Positions 1-8,259 of a stretch of 64,000 nt of DNA are shown here, one piece after another. The stretch covers positions 124,001 to 188,000 of the forward strand of contig CAWEHU010000030.1 in NCBI GenBank assembly GCA_963808965.1. Direction: 5' to 3'. The notes beneath the pieces are model-generated. The model was given only the letters and a program-made list of their open reading frames with translations. It made no database searches and had not been told where the DNA came from. The position numbers and the translations under genes are program-made. This DNA is from CAWEHU01 sp963808965. Its GTDB lineage: Bacteria > Pseudomonadota > Alphaproteobacteria > Acetobacterales > Acetobacteraceae. Position 1 is the first letter of the stretch. Every line of letters starts with the position of its first letter.

Positions 1-599
1 ACCTCCTCCGGCAGGTGCGTATGCCCGATCACGGTGTGGGCCGCGCCGTGTGCGCGCGCGAGCTCCGCCTTCTGCTCGGTGGAAACCACGCCGATGACGC
101 TGGCACCGAGATGCTTCGCCCACTGGCACAGGATCAGCCCGACGCCCCCCGCGGCGGCGTGGACCACGATCGTGTCGCCGGACTTTACGCGATAGGTGCG
201 GCGGATCAGATACTGCGCGGTCATGCCTTGCAGCATCATCGCGGCGGCCGTCTTGAAGTCGATCCCGTCCGGAAGCTTCAGGAGCCGGTCGGCGGCGATC
301 ACCCGCTCCGTCGCGTAGGCGCCGATCGGTCCCATGGCGTAAGCGACACGGTCCCCGACCGCGATGTCCGCGACACCCGGTCCGACCGCCGAAACCGTGC
401 CCGCCGCTTCCATGCCGAGCGTCGCGGGGAGGCTCGGGGCCTTGTAGAGCCCGGTGCGGAAATAGACGTCGATGTAGTTGAGGCCGACCGCCTCATGCCG
501 GACCAATGCCTCGCCGGGTCCCGGCTCGGGCGTGGGCACATCGTCCCACTGCATCGCCTCGGGGCCGCCATAGGCGTGGATGCGGATGGCCTTGGTCAT
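1..599 (-). CDS. NADPH:quinone oxidoreductase, 3' part missing
   Basis: This is a zinc-independent medium-chain dehydrogenase of the quinone oxidoreductase type, which would reduce quinones or enones with NADPH in the cytosol. The visible protein starts MTKAIRIHAYGGPEAMQWDD. It shows the GroES-like N-terminal domain with the conserved NYIDVYFRTGLY segment, then the nucleotide-binding start HAAAGGVGLILCQWAKHLGA, which is the AxxGGVG Rossmann signature. No structural-zinc cysteine cluster is visible. The gene runs off the left edge, so about 200 of roughly 325 residues are present. It lies 20 bases downstream of the alkyltransferase gene on the same strand, so the two may be co-transcribed. The family is clear; the physiological substrate is not. 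Confidence 0.88.
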   Translation of the reverse strand, partial: MTKAIRIHAYGGPEAMQWDDVPTPEPGPGEALVRHEAVGLNYIDVYFRTGLYKAPSLPATLGMEAAGTVSAVGPGVADIAVGDRVAYAMGPIGAYATERVIAADRLLKLPDGIDFKTAAAMMLQGMTAQYLIRRTYRVKSGDTIVVHAAAGGVGLILCQWAKHLGASVIGVVSTEQKAELARAHGAAHTVIGHTHLPEE

Positions 600-619
600 G
601 CTGTTCTCCGTGGCGCAGG

Positions 620-1108
620 TCAGGTCGCCGCCCAAAGCGGGAGCGTGGCGCCGTAGATGGTCGGCCCTGGCCGGGTTTCGAGGGCGAGCAGGGCGCGCTT
701 CGTCGCGAGCCCATCGGCCCCGGAGTAGCCGCCCAGCCCCGCGCGGCCGAGGACGCGATGGCACGGGATGATGATCGGGATCGGATTGGCGCCGCTCGCC
801 TGCCCGACGGAACGCGCACTGCCGCCCACGAGCCGGGCGATGTCGGCGTAGCTACGGGTATCCCCATAACCGATCTCGCGCAGGCTCTGCCATACGCGGA
901 GGCGGTAGGGGGTGCCCGCGGGCGCGAGCGGCAGGTCGAACCGCTCCAATTGCTGATCGAAATAGGCGTGCAGCTGATCGCGGGCGGCGGCGAGCAGCGC
1001 AGTTTCCGTCTGGTCCCGGCCCCAGCCCCAGTCGACCGCGACGATCGCGCCGTCCTCCTCCGATACGGTGAGGTCGCCAACCGGCGAGTGGAGTGATAGC
1101 TGCGGCAC
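620..1108 (-). CDS. ogt: Methylated-DNA--protein-cysteine methyltransferase
   Basis: This suicide repair protein transfers methyl groups from O6-methylguanine to its own cysteine. With the start chosen here it has 162 residues, normal for Ogt-type enzymes. The active-site motif PCHRVLG places the acceptor cysteine near residue 116. It is preceded by the helix-turn-helix segment YGDTRSYADIARLVGG and by SARSVGQASGANP, and followed by GGYSGADGLATKRALL. The start is GTG at 1108, preceded by a GGAAGG-type ribosome binding site. The frame stays open to 1381, but an upstream start would run through the divergent Maf gene and adds residues with no family resemblance. The gene is divergent from maf, with 76 bases between them for both promoters. 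Confidence 0.92.
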   Translation of the reverse strand: MPQLSLHSPVGDLTVSEEDGAIVAVDWGWGRDQTETALLAAARDQLHAYFDQQLERFDLPLAPAGTPYRLRVWQSLREIGYGDTRSYADIARLVGGSARSVGQASGANPIPIIIPCHRVLGRAGLGGYSGADGLATKRALLALETRPGPTIYGATLPLWAAT

Positions 1109-1184
1109 CCTGAACTTGCCCTTCCGAAACGGGGCCGGATGGCAGACCGGGGCGGGGCCGGTGTCAAGGGCGGGGCCGGTACGA

Positions 1185-1805
1185 ATGGAGCGATCGATGC
1201 AGAGCGACGAGCCGCGCCTCATTCTGGCAAGCGCCTCCTCGGCCCGGCACGCGATGCTGGAAGCGGCCGGGCTCCGGTTCGAGACGCGGCCCGCGCATGT
1301 GGACGAGGCCGCGATCAAGGAGTCCGCGCACGCCGAAGGAGCGTCCGCTTCCGATACGGCCGTCTTGCTCGCCGAACTCAAGGCCGCGCGCGTCGCGATG
1401 CGGGAACCCGACGCGATGGTGATCGGCGCGGACCAGCTTCTCGTTTGCGAGGGAAACTGGTTCGATAAACCGGACAGCCTGGCGGCTGCCCGTGCTCAGC
1501 TCTCCGCGCTCCGCGGCAAGACGCATGTGCTGGTGACAGCGGTGCTTTGCCAACGCGGCGGGTCCAGGCTCTGGCATCACATCGCGGAACCCCGCCTCAG
1601 AATGCGTTCGTTCTCGGACGCCTGGCTGGAGGGGTATCTTGCGGCCGAGGGCGAGCGCGTGCTGGGCAGCGTCGGCGCGTACCGGCTGGAAGGGCCGGGC
1701 ATCCAGCTGTTCGATTGCATCGAGGGCGATCACTTCTCGATCCTCGGCCTCCCGCTGCTACCCCTGCTCGGCTTCCTGCGACAGCATCGCGTTCTGGAGG
1801 TGTGA
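1185..1805 (+). CDS. Maf family nucleotide pyrophosphatase
   Basis: Maf proteins hydrolyse non-canonical or modified nucleoside triphosphates to monophosphates, as house-cleaning enzymes in the cytosol. The N-terminus carries the signature LILASASSARHAMLEAAG (family pattern LaSxSprRrelL), then AELKAARVA and the metal/base-catalysis region VIGADQLLVCEG. C-terminal GSVGAYRLEGPGIQLFD and GDHFSILGLPL complete the fold. The protein has 206 residues from ATG 1185; a second in-frame ATG at 1197 is equally possible. The key aspartate region reads GADQLL, as in the YceF-like branch. The 3' end overlaps a doubtful small minus-strand reading frame. Confidence 0.9.
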   Translation: MERSMQSDEPRLILASASSARHAMLEAAGLRFETRPAHVDEAAIKESAHAEGASASDTAVLLAELKAARVAMREPDAMVIGADQLLVCEGNWFDKPDSLAAARAQLSALRGKTHVLVTAVLCQRGGSRLWHHIAEPRLRMRSFSDAWLEGYLAAEGERVLGSVGAYRLEGPGIQLFDCIEGDHFSILGLPLLPLLGFLRQHRVLEV

Positions 1806-2045
1806 AACATTCGAGCGCGCAGGCACATCCGCGGCTCGCGTCACCTGTTGCACGAGCTGCGGATAATTCGGTGCGGCCTCCTGCAATGTGGCGTCGCTAT
1901 CCGCGGGCTCGCCCTGCGCTTTCGCGATCGGCCGGTCCAGCTCAGCGGGATCGAGCTGCGGCAATTGGTAAGGCAGCGCGCCGGGTGGCCGGTGCTGCTG
2001 TTGCAGATCGCGTTGGCGAAAGGCCCGCGAGACTTTCGGCTGCAT
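1758..2045 (-). CDS. Possible small hypothetical protein
   Basis: The 344 bases between maf and the hydrolase gene hold no recognised gene. This minus-strand frame of 95 residues from ATG 2045 is the best candidate. It is rich in Gln, Pro and Ala, has coding-like G/C-ending codons, and stays open upstream to about 2119 without an earlier standard start. It overlaps the tail of maf by 48 bases tail to tail and follows the hydrolase gene on the same strand, so it could be the last cistron of the catabolic operon. I recognise no domain, signal peptide or membrane segment. It may equally be non-coding. Confidence 0.25.
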   Translation of the reverse strand: MQPKVSRAFRQRDLQQQHRPPGALPYQLPQLDPAELDRPIAKAQGEPADSDATLQEAAPNYPQLVQQVTRAADVPARSNVSHLQNAMLSQEAEQG

Positions 2046-2149
2046 CCCGCCGGCGGCGTATCGCGGAACCCCACAATGATTTTTTTCGATCTCAAGGGGA
2101 ACGTCAGCCGCGAAGCTCGCTCACAGCGGCAGATACGACACGGTTGGAC

Positions 2150-3013
2150 TCAGGGCAAAGTCCGCGCCCATTGCGCGACAGCGCGCGCGACCGCTTCCGG
2201 CTCTTCCGGCAGAAGTGCGTGACTGGCGTGCGGGATCACCACGATCGTCACGCGGTCGCCGAATTCCTGCTTCAACTCGTCGCGGGTCGAAGGCGGCTTG
2301 AACGGATCATCCGCCGCCTGGAGATCGAGCAACGGCGCCCGGCCGGCCGACCACCACGCAGCCTGTGGCGTCCGGTCCGCCGCGACGCGCTGGCTTCGGC
2401 TCGCCGCCGGATACCAGCCGGTGAGCCAGGGCGAGGGATCATGGCCCGGTGCGAAGAAGGCCTGTTGCAGGTAGACACGCCGCTCGGCTTCCGGCGTCGC
2501 CGGATCCGCGACTTTCGTGACGGCGACACTGAGTTCGGGTGGAAAGCTTTTGGCGGCAGCCGCGGCCAGGACGACGCCGCGTACCAAATCCGGGCGGTCC
2601 ACCGCCGTCATGCGCGCCACCCAATTCCCGTAGGCATGGCCGACGATGACCGCAGGTCCGTCCTTCTCCGCTTCGATCACCGCCGCGACGTCGCGGGCGA
2701 AATCATGGAGCGTGAGGTTGTCCATCGGGCCGACGCTCGCGCCGATGCCGCGCGGCTGCGGACGGAGCACGCGGAAGCCCTGTGCCGCAATCGCTGCTGC
2801 GACTTCGTCGTAATCCTCCAAGTCGCGGCCGCGCGAGGGCAGCATCACGATCAGCGGGCCATGTCCTTCAGCGATGACATCGATCCGAGCGTCGCCGGCG
2901 GGCACGAGAACGCGCGTCCTCTCGACTCCGGCGGCGTGACCCGGCGAGCCGCTCAGCAAGCTCATGGCGACAATGATCCCTCCGAGTTGATGGCGAATAG
3001 CGGACACCATCAT
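2150..3013 (-). CDS. Exported alpha/beta hydrolase lacking the usual nucleophile serine
   Basis: This is a 287-residue alpha/beta-hydrolase-fold protein with an N-terminal hydrophobic export signal ending near SGSPGHA (about residue 27). The fold is visible from IVMLPSRGRDLEDYDEVA (strand 3 and oxyanion region), through the elbow VGHAYGNWVARM, to the distal acid region QAADDPF and the histidine motif IPHASHALLPEEP. At the elbow the usual G-x-S-x-G serine is alanine (GHAYG), so classical ester hydrolysis looks impossible. Its ATG overlaps the stop of the upstream nitronate monooxygenase gene (ATGA), implying translational coupling as the last clear gene of the catabolic operon. Substrate unknown. 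Confidence 0.82.
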   Translation of the reverse strand: MMVSAIRHQLGGIIVAMSLLSGSPGHAAGVERTRVLVPAGDARIDVIAEGHGPLIVMLPSRGRDLEDYDEVAAAIAAQGFRVLRPQPRGIGASVGPMDNLTLHDFARDVAAVIEAEKDGPAVIVGHAYGNWVARMTAVDRPDLVRGVVLAAAAAKSFPPELSVAVTKVADPATPEAERRVYLQQAFFAPGHDPSPWLTGWYPAASRSQRVAADRTPQAAWWSAGRAPLLDLQAADDPFKPPSTRDELKQEFGDRVTIVVIPHASHALLPEEPEAVARAVAQWARTLP

Positions 3014-3969
3014 TGCACCTGCGGTAAGCGCGCCAAGGCGGCGCGGTATTCTTCGGCGATGCGCCGGACAAGGTCGCCCGCCGGCACCAGATCGTCGATC
3101 AATCCCACCGCCTGACCCGCTTCGACCTTGCCTTCCGCGACGTCGCCGTCGAGCGCCGCCATTTTCAGCGAGCTCTTCTTGAAAACCGCGCCGCGATCCT
3201 CGGGCGGCGCACCCGCCGATTCCATTTCATGCATGCGATCCGCGAACGCATTGGACAGCATGCGGATCATGCCGAAGCCCCGGCCCACCGTGCGCGTGCC
3301 CGTAATGCCGGCCTCGATCACCGCCCGCTTGTAGGCATCATGGACATTCGCCTCCGGCGTCGCGATGAAGCGTGTACCGAAATTCGCGGCCCCCGCGCCG
3401 AGCGACAGCGCCGCGGCAAGTCCTGCCCCGTCCGCGAAGCCGCCGGATGCGACGATCGGCACGTCCGCGCCGAGTGCGCGAGCCACCGCACGCACGATGA
3501 CGAGCGTGGAGACAAGCTCGGGAGGCGGGTGTCCCCCGGCTTCGCCGCCAACTACGATGAGGCCGTCAACCCCGGCATCCACGGCCTTTCGCGCATGATC
3601 GACCCCGGCGACGACGTGGATGCAGATTGTGCCGATCGCCTTGAACCGCTCGAGATAGCGTTTTGGTCCGCCCTGCGAAGCAATCAGGATCGGAATGCGC
3701 TTCTCGATCAGCAGGTCGAGAATTTCGTCCGCACCCGGCCGGTAAAGCGGCATGTTCACCGCGAAGGGGCGGTCGGTTTCCGCCCGTACCTCGTCGATCG
3801 CTCGCGCGAGATCCTGCAAATACATCGGCCCTGCGCCGATCACGCCGAGCCCGCCCGCTCGCGCCACCGCAAGCGGCAAGGCCGAGCAGGACGAAGCCCA
3901 GGACATGCCAGCCTGCACGATCGGCAGATCGATCCCGAGCAGGCGGGTGACGTTCGTTTCCATCTTCAT
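3010..3969 (-). CDS. Nitronate monooxygenase / 2-nitropropane dioxygenase-like flavoprotein
   Basis: This FMN-dependent TIM-barrel enzyme family oxidises alkyl nitronates or acts on related enolate substrates. From ATG 3969 it has 319 residues. Family features are LPIVQAGMSWASS at the N-terminus, GGLGVIGAG, the segment IHVVAGVDHARKAVDAGVDG, the catalytic-region GGEAGGHPPPE (the family histidine is in GGEAGGH), VPIVASGGFADG and the phosphate-binding LGAGAANFGTRF. The start forms an ATGA overlap with the acyl-CoA synthetase stop, and its own stop overlaps the hydrolase start, so it sits inside a coupled operon. A role on a flavin-dependent step of the pathway, rather than nitroalkane detoxification, is inference from context. 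Confidence 0.88.
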   Translation of the reverse strand: MKMETNVTRLLGIDLPIVQAGMSWASSCSALPLAVARAGGLGVIGAGPMYLQDLARAIDEVRAETDRPFAVNMPLYRPGADEILDLLIEKRIPILIASQGGPKRYLERFKAIGTICIHVVAGVDHARKAVDAGVDGLIVVGGEAGGHPPPELVSTLVIVRAVARALGADVPIVASGGFADGAGLAAALSLGAGAANFGTRFIATPEANVHDAYKRAVIEAGITGTRTVGRGFGMIRMLSNAFADRMHEMESAGAPPEDRGAVFKKSSLKMAALDGDVAEGKVEAGQAVGLIDDLVPAGDLVRRIAEEYRAALARLPQVQ

Positions 3970-5577
3970 CGCGGCGTGTCCATTCCGAGCAGCTTGCGCG
4001 CATGCGCGGCCAGCGGTTTTTTCTGCACCTTGGAGCTCGCAGTCATGCCGATCGCCTCGAAATCTTCGACGATCCAGAGATGGCGCGGCACCTTGAACCC
4101 GGCCATGCGCTCGCGGCACCAGCCGATGATCTCCTGCGGATCACAGGCATGGCCCTCATTGGCGATAACGAACGCGGCGACGACTTCCACCAGCCGCTCG
4201 TCCGGCACGCCCACGACAGCCGCTTGTCGCACGGCGGGATGCCGGTGCAGTAGGTCCTCGATCTCGGCGGGGGCGACGTTCTCGCCGCCGACGCGCACGA
4301 TGTCCTTGGCCCGGCCGAGAAATTCCAGCCTGCCGTCCGATCCGAGCCGCCCGAGATCGCCCGTGGACAGCCAGCCATCGGGCGAGAGGGCCTCCGCGGT
4401 TTCCTTCGGCTTATCGAAATAGCCGCGCATCACGTTCCAGCCGCGCACCACGATCTGACCCGGCGTGCCGGGTGGGCAATCCGCGCCATCCTCGCCGACG
4501 ATGCGTACCGCGACGCCCGGCTGCGGCCGCATCCGCGCGGCCACCCGGACCTCTTCTGGCTCCCACCAGCAGGATTGCGCGATGTTGGGCGAGGCTTCGG
4601 AGAGCCCGTAGCCAACGACGCATTCGCGCGCGCCCAACTCGTCGATGATGCGGCGCATGATCGCGGGCGAGGCCGCGGCCCAGGCTCCGCGCAGCACGAG
4701 ATTGCGCCGCGAGCGGTCCGGATGGTTCAGCAGCATCAGCGCCATCGTATCGTTGCCGGAGAAGTGCGTGCAGCGCTCCACTTCCATCAGCCGCAGCGCT
4801 TCGCCGGCCTCGAAGCGGTCCATCGTCACGAGCGTCGCGACGTGCTGGAGCGAGGCCAGGACCGAAAGCGTGCTGCCGGCGACATGGAAAAACGGCCGCG
4901 CGGAGTGAAACCGGTCGGCGATCCGGAGCCCCATGCGGCCACCGGAGAAAAAGCCGTTCGCCAGCATATTGGTATGGGTCAGCAGCACGCCTTTCGGAAA
5001 CGACGTGGTTCCGGAGGTGTACTGGATCAGCAACAAATCGTCCGGCTTGCACACCGGCGGAGGCTCGCCCGCTCCGCCGGCGCGGAAGGACGCGAACGGC
5101 GTCGCGGCGGCTGGGACATCGTCGCCCAGCACGATCACCTCTTGCAGATCGGGCAGCGCGGCATCGGGCAGGCCCGTATCCAATCCGGGACAGATATTGC
5201 GCAGCATGGCGATGAAGTCGGTGCGCAGAAAGCGATCCGCTACGAACAGCCGGGACACGCGCGACTGCCGCAGGGCATACGCCATCTCTTCACCGCGGAA
5301 ACGCGTATTGATTGGCACCGTGACCGCACCGGCCGAGCCGATGGCGAGGAACAGGGAGACCCAATGCACGCTGTTGCCGAGGCAGAGCCCGACGTGATCG
5401 CCCCGCTTCACGCCCGCCGCGACCAGCGCAGCGCGCAACCGCGTCACCTCGCGGTCGAGTTCCGCATAAGTGATGCGGCCATCGGACGCGACGATCGCTT
5501 CCACATCGGGCGCGATCGCGACAGCGCGGGCGAGCGCATCCGCGATGGTCAGGGGACAGATGGTGCTGAGATTTCAC
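3966..5577 (-). CDS. Acyl-CoA synthetase (AMP-forming), frame broken near 5552
   Basis: This ANL-superfamily ligase activates a carboxylic acid to its CoA thioester using ATP. The P-loop-like motif YTSGTTSFPKGV, the AMP-binding GYGLSEASPN, the hinge STGDLGRLGSDGRLEFLGR and the C-terminal lysine region MTASSKVQKKPL are all present. The first standard in-frame start, GTG 5504, would cut off the conserved N-terminal helix ADALARAVAIAPDVEA, which is encoded upstream. A GTG at 5577 overlaps the stop of the preceding hydratase (GTGA). It joins this frame if one C is removed from the CCCC run at 5552-5555, giving about 536 residues. I treat the extra base as a probable sequence error. Substrate unknown. 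Confidence 0.85.
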
Positions 5578-6339
5578 GATTTGCCGCCTCCGACATCGCG
5601 CGCGAAGCTTTCGACGCCGCGACGCCACTCGCCGTCGGCAAGGCAGCGCTCGATGTGTGACAATTCGATGCGAATACCGGTCGTGAGCGCGACCTCCTCC
5701 CCGAGATCGACCGCTTGTTTGGTAAGCGTCATCGCGAGTGGCGGAGCCTTGGCGATCGTCGCAGCTATCGCCTCGGCGCTCGCAGGCAGCTCGTCCGCGG
5801 GAACCACACGGGCGACGAGGCCGAGCGCATAGGCTTCCTCGACCGGCATGGTGCGGCCGGTGAACAGCAACTCTTTCGCGCGTCGCTTGCCGATGACCCG
5901 TTGCAGGCGTTGCGTCGCGCCCACCGTTCCCCATTGCGGTTCGGGAAAGCGGAACGTGACAAAGTCCGACGCGACGATGAAGTCGCAAGCCATGGCGATC
6001 TCGCCGCCCGAGCCGATGGCCGGACCCTGCACGATCGCGACCACCGGCTTGCTGCACCGCTCGATAGCCTCGTAGGCGGCGAAGGAGGCAAGGCGGCGCT
6101 GCCGCACCCACGCCTCGTCCTTGCCTTGCCGCTCCTTGAGAATCCGCCCCGGCGCAGAACACCGGGCCGGCCGCGTCGAGCAGCACGACTCGCACGTTCG
6201 CATCGCCGTCCAGCTTCTCGAAAATTTCGCGCAGGGCGCGGCACATCGGCAGATCGAGGGCGTTGCGCGCGCCGGGGCGGTTCAGCCGCACACGCGCAAT
6301 GCCGTCCTCTTGCTGGAGAAGAACGGGAGATTCGTCCAT
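5574..6339 (-). CDS. Enoyl-CoA hydratase/isomerase, frame broken near 6141
   Basis: This crotonase-fold enzyme would hydrate or isomerise an enoyl-CoA. The first part, in one frame from ATG 6339, runs through IARVRLNRPGARNALD to VFCAGAD. The rest continues in another frame from LKERQGKDEAW through VVAIVQGPAIGSGGEIAMAC (oxyanion-hole region), FRFPEPQWGTVGATQRL and the C-terminal helices to the stop at 5574. Deleting one T from the TT at 6141-6142 joins the halves into a normal protein of about 254 residues. The gene lies 1 base after the CoA-transferase stop and overlaps the ligase start, so it is an interior operon gene. At the position of the second catalytic glutamate the sequence reads PQWGTVGATQ, so dehydratase chemistry cannot be assumed. 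Confidence 0.85.
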
Positions 6340-6340
6340 G

Positions 6341-7528
6341 TCAGATCACTCCCTCGGCGCGCAGCCCGGCGATGGCGGCCGCATCAAGGCCGAGCTCGGT
6401 TTGCAGGATTGCATCGGTGTCGCCCCCGAGCAGCGGCGGCGTGCCGATCGCCGGATTGTCGAAGCCCTCGAAGCGCAACGGATTGCGCAGGGCAGGGAAG
6501 GCGCCCTCGCGCGGATGCCGGAACGTGCCCACGATCTCGCGGGCCTGCATGTGCGGATCGGACAGGATTTCACGAACGGTGTTCACCTCTCCCGCCGGCA
6601 CGCCGCGCGCCCGCAGCGCCTCGGCAAGCGGCGCACGGCCTCGCGAACCGATCGCCCGTCGCATAGCATCCATCACCCGGCCGCGCTGGGCGACGCGCCC
6701 CGCATTTGTCGCAAGGGCGCCGTCGCGGGCGAGATCGTCGAGCCCGAGCACGGCGCAGATCGCCTCCCAATGCTGATCGCTGCCGCTGACGTGCAACCAC
6801 CCGCCGTCCCGGCACTCGAACGCGGCGGAGGGAACCCGTCCCGGATGCTCGGTCCCCGTGCGCTGTGGGTCCTGGTCGAGCGCGAAGAGGCGCGCGGCGG
6901 CGATCGTCAACAGGCTCGCCTGCGCGTCCATCATCGCCATGTCGACATAGCAGCCCCGGCCGCTGGCGTTGCGTCCGATGAGGCTCGTGAGGATTGCGAT
7001 AGCGATCCACAGGCCCGATGTCAGATCCGCGAATGGCAGGCCAACCTTCGCGGGCGGCGCGTCGGGATAGCCGGTGAGCGCCATGACGCCGGACAGCGCC
7101 TGGAAGATCGTGTCATAGCCGTTGCGGTCGCGGTACGGGCCAGTCTGACCGAAGCCCGTATTGGACACATAGATCAGCCGCGGATTCAACTCGGACAAAA
7201 GTGCGTAGCCGAGGCCAAGCTTCTCCATCTCGCCCGGCAGAAAATTCTCGAGCACGACATCGGCCTTCCCCGCCAGCGCGCGGGCGATCTCCTGGCCGCG
7301 CGCCGATTTAAGGTTCAGCGTGATGGACCGCTTGGCGCGGTTGAAGGCGAAGAAGTAGGCGCTTTCGCCCTCTGGCAGCTTCGGCTCGAAACTCCGGGAC
7401 TCGTCGCCCGTGCGCGGTCGCTCGATCTTCGTGACCTCCGCTCCGAGTTCGGCGAGGATCTGCGTCGCCATCGGCCCGGCCAACACGCGCGAGAAGTCGA
7501 GAATGCGGATTCCGGCGAGCGGCTTCAC
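6341..7528 (-). CDS. CaiB/BaiF family (type III) CoA-transferase
   Basis: Family III CoA-transferases move CoA from an acyl-CoA donor to a free acid through an aspartyl-CoA intermediate. The protein has 395 residues from GTG 7528. It starts with the typical IRILDFSRVLAGPMATQILA and has GAEVTKIERP, the Ser/Thr-rich CoA-binding region NLKSARGQEIARALAGKADV and NTGFGQTGPYRDRNGYD. The candidate catalytic aspartate lies in FADLTSGLWIA. C-terminal DPHMQAREIVG is also characteristic. GTG 7528 overlaps the upstream hydratase stop as GTGA; the longer in-frame ATG start at 7666 would run through that hydratase. Pairing with an AMP-forming ligase in one operon gives two independent ways of making acyl-CoA. 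Confidence 0.9.
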   Translation of the reverse strand: MKPLAGIRILDFSRVLAGPMATQILAELGAEVTKIERPRTGDESRSFEPKLPEGESAYFFAFNRAKRSITLNLKSARGQEIARALAGKADVVLENFLPGEMEKLGLGYALLSELNPRLIYVSNTGFGQTGPYRDRNGYDTIFQALSGVMALTGYPDAPPAKVGLPFADLTSGLWIAIAILTSLIGRNASGRGCYVDMAMMDAQASLLTIAAARLFALDQDPQRTGTEHPGRVPSAAFECRDGGWLHVSGSDQHWEAICAVLGLDDLARDGALATNAGRVAQRGRVMDAMRRAIGSRGRAPLAEALRARGVPAGEVNTVREILSDPHMQAREIVGTFRHPREGAFPALRNPLRFEGFDNPAIGTPPLLGGDTDAILQTELGLDAAAIAGLRAEGVI

Positions 7529-8259
7529 CGGCCGGACTCCCGGAAGCCGCGCATCAGCGCGTTCACGTCGCGGCCGGCCGCCATCGCCGCATCGTACGGC
7601 AGGTCGGCGACACGGTAAAAGAGGCTCTTCGCGGCCTGCATCGCCAGCGGGTTGGCGCGTGCCCATGCCTCTGCGATCTCGAGTGCCGCGTCCAGCACGC
7701 GATCCGGCGGAACGACGCGATTGGCCAGGCCGAGCGCGTGCGCTTCTTCCGCCTTCAGTAGGCGGCCGAGGCTGATGAGCTCAAAAGCGATCTTGCGGCC
7801 GAGCTGGCGCTGCATCCCCGTCATCACCAGCGCCGGGACGATCGAATGCTTCAGTTCCGGGTAGCCGAATTTGAGATCGCTGCCCGCGACCATCATGTCG
7901 CAGCCGATCGCGAGCCCCGCGCCGCCGCCGACCGCCGAGCCCTGTACGGCGGAGACGATCGGCTTGCCGAGTTTTTGCAGCATGGATTGCGTGCGGCACG
8001 TCAGATCGGCGCGCTTCACGACCAAATGCTGGCGCTCCGGCGTGAGATCCTTGAATTCCGAGAGATCGGCGCCCGCGCAGAAGCCGCGCCCGGCGCCCGC
8101 GAGAACGATCGAACGGACCCCTTCGTCCTGATCCGCCGCTTCCAGCGCGTCGAGCAGCGCTTGCGTCAGCGCCGTGTTCAGCGCGTTCAGCTTGTCGGGC
8201 CGGTTCATCCGTACGATGCGGACCGCACCGCGATCCTCGGTCAGCAATACGTCAGACAT
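7525..8259 (-). CDS. Enoyl-CoA hydratase/isomerase family protein
   Basis: This is a second crotonase-family enzyme of the operon, 244 residues from ATG 8259 (MSDVLLTED). Visible signatures are VRMNRPDKLNALN, GAGRGFCAGADLSEF (CoA and oxyanion-hole loop), VSAVQGSAVGGGAGLAIGCD and the active-site helix FGYPELKHSIVPAL. It ends with AAKSLFYRVADLPY and a typical C-terminal trimerisation helix. In FGYPELKHSIVPAL an E precedes LKHSI, so one catalytic carboxylate may be retained, but the exact reaction cannot be read from sequence. Its ATG lies within the end of the HMG-CoA-lyase-like gene (overlap about 8 bases), and its stop overlaps the CoA-transferase GTG. Confidence 0.9.
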   Translation of the reverse strand: MSDVLLTEDRGAVRIVRMNRPDKLNALNTALTQALLDALEAADQDEGVRSIVLAGAGRGFCAGADLSEFKDLTPERQHLVVKRADLTCRTQSMLQKLGKPIVSAVQGSAVGGGAGLAIGCDMMVAGSDLKFGYPELKHSIVPALVMTGMQRQLGRKIAFELISLGRLLKAEEAHALGLANRVVPPDRVLDAALEIAEAWARANPLAMQAAKSLFYRVADLPYDAAMAAGRDVNALMRGFRESGR

